In this document: positions 16,769 to 23,379 of the stretch, piece after piece | Layout: every line of letters begins with the position of its first letter | Position numbering within the stretch: the stretch's first letter is position 1 | From: an uncultured Alistipes sp. | GTDB taxonomy: Bacteria > Bacteroidota > Bacteroidia > Bacteroidales > Rikenellaceae | DNA: 64,000 nt | Assembly (NCBI GenBank): GCA_944321185.1 | Contig: CALUKH010000006.1 | Span: 19,594 to 83,593 of the forward strand | Reading direction: 5' to 3' | The notes under the pieces: model-generated | Told to the model about the DNA's origin: nothing | The model's input: only the letters and a program-made list of their open reading frames with translations | Databases searched by the model: none | Translations under genes and position numbers: made by a program

Positions 16769-17491
16769 TTAGCGGCGTTTGTGGATTTTGCGCAGCGGCA
16801 GCCCGAGCACGCCGAAGAAGGCTTCGCGGAAGATGCCGCCCGACATTTTCGAGACGCCCTCGCAGCGTTCGACGAAGATGATCGAGACCTCGTGCAGACG
16901 CAGTCCGAGGCGCCAGGCCGTGTATTTCATCTCGATCTGGAATCCGTAACCCTTCATGCGGACGGCATCGAGGTCGATGGTCTCCAGCGCACGGCGCGAG
17001 TAGCAGACGAATCCGGCGGTGGCGTCGCGCAGCGGCATGCGGGTGACCGTGCGCACGTAGACCGAGGCGAAGTAGGACATCAGCAGCCGTGACATGGGCC
17101 AGTTGACGACGTTGACCCCCTTGACGTAGCGCGAACCGACGACCACGTCGTAATTGCCCTCGACGGCGGCACGGTAGAGGCGGACCAGATCGTCGGGGTT
17201 GTGCGAGAAGTCGCAGTCCATTTCGCAGATGTAGTCGAAACCGTTTTCGAGGCCCCACCGGAATCCGGTCAGATAGGCCGTGCCGAGGCCTTGTTTTCCG
17301 GTGCGTTCGATGAGGTGGAGCGTAGCGGGGAACTCCTTCTGACGCTCCTTGACGATCGAAGCCGTTCCGTCGGGCGAGCCGTCGTCGATGACGAGCATTT
17401 CGAACGGTTCGGGCAGGGAGAAGACCTTCGAGATCATCTTCGAGATGTTCTCCTTTTCGTTGTAGGTCGGGATGATGACGAGTTTTCGCAT
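16769..17491 (-). CDS. Polyprenol monophosphomannose synthase-like GT2 (DPM1 type)
   Basis: This 240-residue cytoplasmic or membrane-associated GT-A enzyme should move a hexose, probably mannose from GDP-mannose, to a polyprenyl phosphate. The start at 17491 gives MRKLVIIPTYNEKENI. The nucleotide-binding MLVIDDGSPDGT and the catalytic region MDCDFSHNPDDL are typical of DPM1. RYVKGVNVVNWP and the RDATAGFVCYSR motif also match. No C-terminal membrane anchor is present, as in DPM1. A TATCTTTG box lies upstream. Confidence 0.93.
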   Translation of the reverse strand: MRKLVIIPTYNEKENISKMISKVFSLPEPFEMLVIDDGSPDGTASIVKERQKEFPATLHLIERTGKQGLGTAYLTGFRWGLENGFDYICEMDCDFSHNPDDLVRLYRAAVEGNYDVVVGSRYVKGVNVVNWPMSRLLMSYFASVYVRTVTRMPLRDATAGFVCYSRRALETIDLDAVRMKGYGFQIEMKYTAWRLGLRLHEVSIIFVERCEGVSKMSGGIFREAFFGVLGLPLRKIHKRR

Positions 17492-17520
17492 GACGTATCT
17501 GCGTAAATGGTTTGGAAAAA

Positions 17521-17528
17521 CAAAGATA
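17521..17528 (-). promoter_or_regulatory. -7 box (TATCTTTG) for the DPM1-like/GT87 pair
   Basis: TATCTTTG on the minus strand lies 29 nt upstream of the ATG at 17491, in the gap after the alkD-like stop. No -33 box at the standard distance was found. Confidence 0.6.
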
Positions 17529-17561
17529 CGATTATTTTTCAAATTCCGATCAGCGGGGCGG

Positions 17562-18251
17562 TTATTTTACGGGGCGGCGGAGGCTTCGGGCCAGCGCCTT
17601 GTCCTGCTCGGAGACGCGCAGCGACTCGACGATCTTCTGCAGCGACTTGTTGAAGGTCCACTCGTCGAGCGGGCAGTCGTCCTCCAGCCAGCGGCGCATC
17701 CGTTCGGGGAATCGGACGAAGGCCACCGATACGGCCCAGGCGACCCCCATGCGGGCGTAGTAGGCCTCGTGGCGGACGTCGGCCAGATGGCGGAGCAGCG
17801 CTTCGAGATGCTCCCCGTCGATGAAGTTGGCGGTGGTCATGACCACGGCGAAACGCACCTCAAACTCGTGCGGCGACGTGAAATAGGGTTGGATGAAGCG
17901 CCACATCGGGTCGCGTTCCGCGGGGCGGAGCTTCCAGCAGAAGCAGTCGCACTGGGCCCAGTTGGTGATCTTGGGGACGAAGCGGGCGACCCACTCGAGT
18001 TTTTCGTCGATCGGGCAGCGGGCATATCCGATGACCATTCCCTGCAGCAGACGCTCTTCGTGGTAGAGCGCATCGTCGCAGCGGACGACCTCGCGCCACG
18101 TGTCGCTGCGGGCGATCTCGCGGGCCAGTTTGCGCAGGCGGGGGATGCGGATGCCGATCGTGGGGCCGATTCCGGGGATCAGCGAGGCGTTGAAGTCGCG
18201 GTAGGCGGGGTCGGCCATGGCATGGAGTTGTTCGCGCAGGGTGTTTGTCAT
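17562..18251 (-). CDS. AlkD-like DNA alkylation repair protein (HEAT-like)
   Basis: This 229-residue protein matches the AlkD family of HEAT-repeat DNA glycosylases that remove alkylated bases. The start at 18251 gives MTNTLREQLHAMADPAYRDF. Family features include IPGIGPTIGIRIPRLRKLAREI, the WAQCDCFCWKL region and the WEVRFAVV-like helix (EFEVRFAVVM). Length is typical (about 220-240). It lies 118 nt after the cobalamin-receptor gene on the same strand. Confidence 0.9.
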   Translation of the reverse strand: MTNTLREQLHAMADPAYRDFNASLIPGIGPTIGIRIPRLRKLAREIARSDTWREVVRCDDALYHEERLLQGMVIGYARCPIDEKLEWVARFVPKITNWAQCDCFCWKLRPAERDPMWRFIQPYFTSPHEFEVRFAVVMTTANFIDGEHLEALLRHLADVRHEAYYARMGVAWAVSVAFVRFPERMRRWLEDDCPLDEWTFNKSLQKIVESLRVSEQDKALARSLRRPVK

Positions 18252-18369
18252 GATTGCGGATGTTTTCGGGGTGAGGTGTGAATCTGCGGTCGGTTGGGCA
18301 TTGGACGCGGTCGACAGGGATGCCGAAGCGGTGGTTTCAGCCCGTGGGGGCCGGCGGCGGGGTGGCGAA

Positions 18370-20424
18370 TCATCGTTTTCCGAATTTCGGCGTGATGCCG
18401 ACGTACACGGCGGCATTCAATCGCGGCATGGGACGCCCCAGCACCGACTGGTACTCCTCGTTGAAGAGGTTGTAGATGCACCCCTTGATCGAGAGCGAGA
18501 TCCGCCGCAGTTCGAGGCTCTTCTCCAGGGCGATGTCGTTCATGATGTAGGGGGCGACGCGGCCCAGGGCCCCGAGGTCGTTGTTCGACATGGTGAAGCG
18601 TTCGCTGTACCACTGCCATTTGTAGCTCAGCACCCAGCGTCGCCACGAGGCCCGCGCCGTGAAGGCGCCCGACCACACCGGAATGTAGACCAGCTGTTTG
18701 CCGACCGATTCGTCGGCCTCGGAGAACTTGTCGCCGCGGTTGATCGAGCGGGTCCAGGCCAGATTGCCGTCCACGGCGAAGTGCCATCCCGAGGCGGTCG
18801 AGGTCGAGGCCGTGATCTTGCCTTCGGCGCCGTAGCTGTGTACGCGGCGGATGTTGATCGGGGTGTAGACCCCCTGCTTGGCGGTGGCGATCCAAAGGAT
18901 CCAGTCGTCGATGCGCGAGTCGAAGAGCGTGGCCGAGAGGCGCAGTGCGCTGCGGCGGCTCTTGAGCGACGATTCGACGCCGGCATCCCACGTCCAGCCC
19001 CGTTCGGGATCGAGATCGGGGTTGCCGCCCGGCTGGAAGTAGAGGTCGTTGAGCGAGGGGTATCGGTAGTTGCGGGCGGCCGAGGCCTTGAGCAGCACGT
19101 TGCCGCGCCGCGAGAGCTGCCAGTCGACGAACAGCGCCGGGATGAGCGGGGTCGAGCGGTCGCCGTAGAGTTCCCAGCGCAGGTCCAGCGCCACGCCCAG
19201 CCGCTCCACGGGACGCCATTTGGCCGAGGCGAAGGCCGAGAGTTCGAACCGTTGCTGACGGTAGAGCGTGTCGGCGCGGCGTCCCGTCGTGGCGTCGATC
19301 ACCGAGAGGTCGCCGCTGTGGACACGGTGCTGATGGCCCGAGAGGTTGGCCGTCACGAGCCACCGCTCGTTGGGGGCGTATTCGGCCTCGGCCCGCACGA
19401 AGAGGGTGTGGATCCGGCTTCGGGCATCGGTCACGGGGATGAAATCGCCCGCCCCGTCGGGATCCGACTCCATGCGGTAGCGCAGGTCGTCGTAGGTGTA
19501 GCCCGCGCGGGCGCCCGCCTTCAGACGTCCGAAGAGCCTCTCCCACGAAACCACCGCCCGCAGCGTGCGTTCGGCCTGCGAGTTGCGTTTTTCGCGCGTC
19601 GAGTTGCGGTCCGAGGAGAGCAGGGCCAGGCCGCGGTCGGTATCCAGATACCAGGCCGCCAGCGAGAATCGGTCGCCGCGATCCGACGTGTAGTAGAGCT
19701 CCTGGAGCAGATGCAGGTCGCGGAAGGCGCCGTTGCGGTTGCGGACCAGCGGGTAGTAGTCGCCGATGATCTGCCCGTCGGCATCGGTGACGAACTGTTT
19801 GGAGTCGTAGTTGCGGTAGCGGAAGTCGTTCCTGGAGGTGCTGACCAGCACGCGGGTCGAGCTGCTCCAGCGGCGGCCGCGGTAGCTTGCGCGGAGGAAC
19901 TCGTCGAAGGTGGTGAACGATCCGTAGCCCTGGATGTAGCGCAGCGAGAAGCCTTCCTGGTCGGGTTCGCGCGTGGCGAGGGTGATGGCGCCGCCCAGAC
20001 CGCCGCCGGTGATTCCCACCGAACTGGCGCCGTGGTAGATCGCCGCGCGGTCGACGAAGTAGGAGGGGATGAGCGAGAAGTCCACCTGACCGAGCATCGG
20101 CGAGTTGACCTTCATGCCGTTCCAGGTGACCTGCGTATGGGAGGGGGCCGTGCCGCGGAACGAGGCCGTGGAGAGCGTGGCGCGGCCGTAGGACTTGATG
20201 AAGAGGGTCGAACCGGCGCTCAGGGCGTCGGCCAGCGACGAGGAGATGTTCTCGCGCAGGATGGCGCTGTCGAGAACGGTGCGCTGTACGCCGATCTCCT
20301 TCATGGGACGCTGTCCGGCGATCTCGACCTGTTCGATGGCCACGGTGCGGGCCGTCGAATCGCGCTGTGCGCGGAGGGACCCCGCGCACAGCAGCATGGC
20401 AACTATGGCGACGATCCGGATCAC
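18370..20424 (-). CDS. TonB-dependent outer-membrane receptor of the cobalamin locus (BtuB-like)
   Basis: This 684-residue receptor lacks the carboxypeptidase-like N-domain and begins directly with a signal peptide (MIRIVAIVAMLLCAGSLRAQ). The only start giving that peptide is a GTG at 20424, placed 2 nt after the upstream gene's stop. The plug follows (VEIAGQRP, ADALSAGSTLFIKSYG, GGGLGGAITLATREP) and then a 22-strand-type barrel to the C-terminus. It is the third gene of an operon behind a cobalamin riboswitch, after a BtuG-like lipoprotein, so corrinoid import is the inferred role. The sequence alone only shows a small-ligand TonB receptor. Confidence 0.88.
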   Translation of the reverse strand: MIRIVAIVAMLLCAGSLRAQRDSTARTVAIEQVEIAGQRPMKEIGVQRTVLDSAILRENISSSLADALSAGSTLFIKSYGRATLSTASFRGTAPSHTQVTWNGMKVNSPMLGQVDFSLIPSYFVDRAAIYHGASSVGITGGGLGGAITLATREPDQEGFSLRYIQGYGSFTTFDEFLRASYRGRRWSSSTRVLVSTSRNDFRYRNYDSKQFVTDADGQIIGDYYPLVRNRNGAFRDLHLLQELYYTSDRGDRFSLAAWYLDTDRGLALLSSDRNSTREKRNSQAERTLRAVVSWERLFGRLKAGARAGYTYDDLRYRMESDPDGAGDFIPVTDARSRIHTLFVRAEAEYAPNERWLVTANLSGHQHRVHSGDLSVIDATTGRRADTLYRQQRFELSAFASAKWRPVERLGVALDLRWELYGDRSTPLIPALFVDWQLSRRGNVLLKASAARNYRYPSLNDLYFQPGGNPDLDPERGWTWDAGVESSLKSRRSALRLSATLFDSRIDDWILWIATAKQGVYTPINIRRVHSYGAEGKITASTSTASGWHFAVDGNLAWTRSINRGDKFSEADESVGKQLVYIPVWSGAFTARASWRRWVLSYKWQWYSERFTMSNNDLGALGRVAPYIMNDIALEKSLELRRISLSIKGCIYNLFNEEYQSVLGRPMPRLNAAVYVGITPKFGKR

Positions 20425-20426
20425 GT

Positions 20427-21365
20427 TTATTCGGTTCGGGTGACGGTGCGGTAGCAGCCCACGCCGCACACTTCGGTCGAGAGTTCGCCTACGCCGCCGT
20501 CGGCCTTGCCGTTCACGCCGGTCTGGATGCGGATGAAGTCGATCTGGGGGAGGTTGGCCGGGTTTCCGTCGGCATCCACGGCGTTCGAGATCCAGAAGCG
20601 GTTCTTCGTTCCCGAGCCGTCGATCGTCGAGGCGTTGTCGGCATATCCCCAGGCGAAGGCGTGCATGACGTACTTGTTGCTCGCCTCGTCGAAGGTGACG
20701 TTGTCCGGCAGGCGGCTTCCCGTGTAGGTCAGCCGGTCGACCCACGCCGGGATGTAGCTCTGCGTGTGGATCGTGCGGTCGATCGTGCCGCTGTCGCCGA
20801 GGTTGTCGCTCCAGGCGACGGTGCCGTCCGCCTGCGCCGTGTAGGTGATTTCGTAGCCGTGCGTGGAGGCGTCGTATTCGCTGCCCCTGAGTTCGTACCA
20901 GGTTTCGCCGGCGGGCGATCCGTCGCCGTCGGCATCCTGCGCCACGGAGACGATTCCCGGTTCGGAGGAGCCGTTGAAGGCATTCCCCGTGACGTAGAGT
21001 TCATACTCCGCGCCGCCCGAATTGGGCACCGGTTCGTCGAATCCCAGAATGATGTATCCGCCCCATCCGCCGAGCGAGACGAATCCGTAGGTGATGCTCT
21101 CCGTGTCCGAATCGGGTGTTCCGCCCTGGGTCAGACGGGCCGAGGCGTAGGCGGCGGCCTCTTCGGGCGAGGTGATCGGCGTCGAGGGGAATCCGGCCAG
21201 CGAGCTGTTGATGAACTGCCCCGGAGCGGGCGAGTATTCGAGGACCTTCGTGGTGGGGATCTCCTCGCGGACGGTGGTGATCGTCTCACTCGAATTGCAG
21301 GCCGTGGCAGCCAGCAGGAGCCATGCGGCCTGGATTTTCAACGGAATGGATCTCTTTTTCTTCAT
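20427..21365 (-). CDS. Surface lipoprotein of the cobalamin-uptake operon, fold unassigned
   Basis: This 312-residue lipoprotein has the signal MKKKRSIPLKIQAAWLLLAATAC, with its lipobox at the final cysteine. An ATG two codons earlier (21371) is also possible. The mature part is rich in Gly, Asp and aromatic residues (FVSLGGWGGYIILGFDEPVP, YELYVTGNAF, QDADGDGSPAGETWYEL), suggesting a calcium-binding beta-sandwich or jelly roll exposed on the surface. It sits between the BtuG-like gene and the receptor under a B12 riboswitch, so it may help capture corrinoids, as BtuH does in Bacteroides. I cannot confirm that it is BtuH by sequence. Confidence 0.75.
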   Translation of the reverse strand: MKKKRSIPLKIQAAWLLLAATACNSSETITTVREEIPTTKVLEYSPAPGQFINSSLAGFPSTPITSPEEAAAYASARLTQGGTPDSDTESITYGFVSLGGWGGYIILGFDEPVPNSGGAEYELYVTGNAFNGSSEPGIVSVAQDADGDGSPAGETWYELRGSEYDASTHGYEITYTAQADGTVAWSDNLGDSGTIDRTIHTQSYIPAWVDRLTYTGSRLPDNVTFDEASNKYVMHAFAWGYADNASTIDGSGTKNRFWISNAVDADGNPANLPQIDFIRIQTGVNGKADGGVGELSTEVCGVGCYRTVTRTE

Positions 21366-21381
21366 GAGCATTGCATCGGTT

Positions 21382-22419
21382 TCAGAATCGTTTGAAGCAG
21401 AAGCTGCCGGGGATAACCCCCACGCGGAGCGTATCGACGGGCAGCCCCTCGTCGGTGAAGCGGTAGACGACGCCGTTCTGGACATAGTCGATGGCGTCGG
21501 CGACGTAGACTTCGCCCGTGTCGGGATCGACCCCGAGTCCGTAGTAGAGCGTTCCGGCGTAGGGCAGGAAGGGCTCGGCGGGGAGCGATTCGGCCTGGGT
21601 CGGCATGCGCCACACGTCGCGGGCGATGAAATAGAGGCGGTCGTTGCGCTCGTCGAGGGTCAGTTTCGAGGGCGGACGGTCGGCCGGGAGTTCGAAACGC
21701 CGCTCGATCTGCAGCGTTGCGGCATCGATCCGCCACAGGGCCGGGGCTTCGCCCGTGCGGCCGTCGGTGGCGGTCCAGAGTTTGCCGTGGCGGTCGAGCA
21801 GCAGCGAGTTGGGCTGCCACCCCACGGTGAGCGAATCGACGAGGCGTTCCGTGCGAGTGTCGATGACCAGGATCTTGTTGTCGTACGACCAGCAGTTGAC
21901 ATAGACGCGATCGCCGGCCAGGACCATCTGTTCGGTCGAGCGGTGGCCGTTCATGGCGATGCGCGAGCGGATGCGGTTGGTGCGGGGGTCGACGACCGTG
22001 ATCCGCGGGTCGTAGAGGTCCGAGACGTAGGCCGTCTCTTCGTCGACGAAGAGGATGTGGCGCGGCGAAACGACCTCTTCGATGAGGCCCGTGATGCGGA
22101 ACGTCGCGGGGTCGATGCGGTAGATCACTCCCGAATTGTTGACCACGACGTATCCCGCATCCTCATGCAGGGTCATCGACTGGGCCACATCGCCGAGTTT
22201 CATGCCGTTGGCCCGCAGGAAGACGTTGTTTTCGAGGTGTCGGGTCGCGGGGTCGTAATACGACAGCGAGGCGTTGTCCCACATGAAGTTGCCTTCGCAG
22301 AGGATGAACACGCCGCGGCCCGAAGCGTCGAACGCCTCTTCGGGCTGGGGGCCGTACTCCATGCAGGCTCCGAGCAGGAGCGCCAGGCTCGCTGCGATAT
22401 GTTGCAGGATATGCTTCAT
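21382..22419 (-). CDS. BtuG-like surface beta-propeller lipoprotein (cobalamin capture)
   Basis: This 345-residue lipoprotein has a signal ending LLLGAC. The rest is a run of about seven YncE-like beta-propeller blades, with repeated patterns such as VVVNNSGVIYRIDPATFRI, YVSDLYDPRITVVDPRTNRI and LVIDTRTERLVDSL. BtuG of Bacteroides is a propeller lipoprotein that caps the BtuB receptor and binds cobalamin tightly. First place in an operon behind a cobalamin riboswitch, followed by a TonB receptor, makes the same role very likely. It should sit on the outer face of the outer membrane. Confidence 0.88.
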   Translation of the reverse strand: MKHILQHIAASLALLLGACMEYGPQPEEAFDASGRGVFILCEGNFMWDNASLSYYDPATRHLENNVFLRANGMKLGDVAQSMTLHEDAGYVVVNNSGVIYRIDPATFRITGLIEEVVSPRHILFVDEETAYVSDLYDPRITVVDPRTNRIRSRIAMNGHRSTEQMVLAGDRVYVNCWSYDNKILVIDTRTERLVDSLTVGWQPNSLLLDRHGKLWTATDGRTGEAPALWRIDAATLQIERRFELPADRPPSKLTLDERNDRLYFIARDVWRMPTQAESLPAEPFLPYAGTLYYGLGVDPDTGEVYVADAIDYVQNGVVYRFTDEGLPVDTLRVGVIPGSFCFKRF

Positions 22420-22490
22420 CCTCTCCTCTGTTCCGTCTTTGCAACCGGTTCCTGTCTTTGGGTCGTGACCGGCCCCGATTCCGAAATATC

Positions 22491-22506
22491 AGCCCGTTGC
22501 CGGGCT
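22491..22506 (-). other. GCAA-loop hairpin in the btu leader
   Basis: AGCCCG-GCAA-CGGGCT on the minus strand forms a 6-bp stem with a stable GNRA-type loop, between the riboswitch and the BtuG-like start. Related AGCCCGGC motifs recur just upstream. It may be part of the expression platform. Confidence 0.45.
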
Positions 22507-22689
22507 TCGTTTTCGGCCGGGCTGTTTCCGGGCAGCCGGGCTTTGTCCCCGATGGGTCGGGTTCCGCCTGTCGGTTGTCTGACGCCGTCCTTCGGTGAAG
22601 ATCCTCTTCCCCCGGGCGGGGTGTCGGCGAAAGGAGTGAAGATTCTCGTCGTACCCCATTCTCCGCAGGGTTTCGGGCTGAAGGGCGAC

Positions 22690-22857
22690 GGCAGGTCTTC
22701 TGACTCGTTACCGGACCGACGCCTTCCCGTCCCTGAGGGGGACAGTGGCCGAGCGTGTCGGGCCGCGGGTTGTAACTCACAGCAGCGGGAACTGTTGCCG
22801 ATTTGCACGGCATTCCCATTTAATCCGGACGACCGTGCGGCCGCCCCGGAACCGTTG
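22690..22857 (-). ncRNA. Cobalamin riboswitch upstream of the BtuG-like operon
   Basis: On the minus strand the element reads AACGGTTCCGG, TTAAATGGGAA, GCTGCTGTGAGTT, the core GCCACTG, GGGAAGGCG and GAGTCAGAAGACCTGCC. This is the complete ordered set of cobalamin-riboswitch blocks. About 270 nt separates it from the BtuG-like ATG. It should shut off uptake-gene expression when cobalamin is abundant. Confidence 0.95.
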
Positions 22858-22862
22858 CGCGA

Positions 22863-22870
22863 CAAAAGTA
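22863..22870 (-). promoter_or_regulatory. -7 box (TACTTTTG) for the btu operon
   Basis: TACTTTTG on the minus strand lies directly before the first riboswitch block, placing the transcription start at the edge of the aptamer. The -33 box is unclear. Confidence 0.65.
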
Positions 22871-22913
22871 CGCTTTTTTCCGCGGAACACCATGACGTTT
22901 CCGGCAAAAAGGT

Positions 22914-22921
22914 TATCTTTG
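22914..22921 (+). promoter_or_regulatory. -7 box (TATCTTTG) for the GNAT/AsmA-like pair
   Basis: TATCTTTG lies 14 nt upstream of the GNAT start at 22936 and is divergent from the btu promoter about 45 nt away. Confidence 0.6.
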
Positions 22922-22935
22922 TAAAAAATAACCGG

Positions 22936-23379
22936 ATGATGAGACTTACCGTTGAACGGGCGACGGCCTGTACACCGGCGTTGCAACAGGCGTTGGGGGT
23001 GTTGATGCCGCAGTTGTCGGGGCGTCTTTCGGCGCCGCCCGAGGAGCGGTTGCACCGGCTGCTGGAGCATCCGACCACGGCGCTGTTCATCGCCCGTGAC
23101 GGGGAGCGCATCGTGGGGACGCTGACGCTGGTGTGGTACGACCTGCCGTCGGGACGCCGGGCTTGGATCGAGGATGTGGTGGTCGATGCCGCGGCGCGCG
23201 GCTGCGGAGCCGGGCGGGCGCTGGTCGAGGCGGCCCTGCGTCAGGCGGCCGAAGTCGGCGCCGAACGGGTCCTGCTTACCTCCAATCCGGCGCGTACGGC
23301 AGCCCGGGCCCTCTACCGGAGTTGTGGATTCCATGAGGCGGAAACCTCGGTTTTCGTCTCCAATATGCATAGAGAATGA
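22936..23379 (+). CDS. GNAT-family N-acetyltransferase
   Basis: This 147-residue protein has a single acetyltransferase fold. The acetyl-CoA pyrophosphate loop is GCGAGRA, preceded by the beta4 strand AWIEDVVVDAAAR, and the C-terminal motif ALYRSCGFHEAE is typical of GNATs acting on amino groups. Two adjacent ATGs (22936 and 22939) are possible starts. The stop overlaps the next gene by 4 nt (ATGA), so the two are coupled. The substrate cannot be inferred. Confidence 0.88.
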   Translation: MMRLTVERATACTPALQQALGVLMPQLSGRLSAPPEERLHRLLEHPTTALFIARDGERIVGTLTLVWYDLPSGRRAWIEDVVVDAAARGCGAGRALVEAALRQAAEVGAERVLLTSNPARTAARALYRSCGFHEAETSVFVSNMHRE

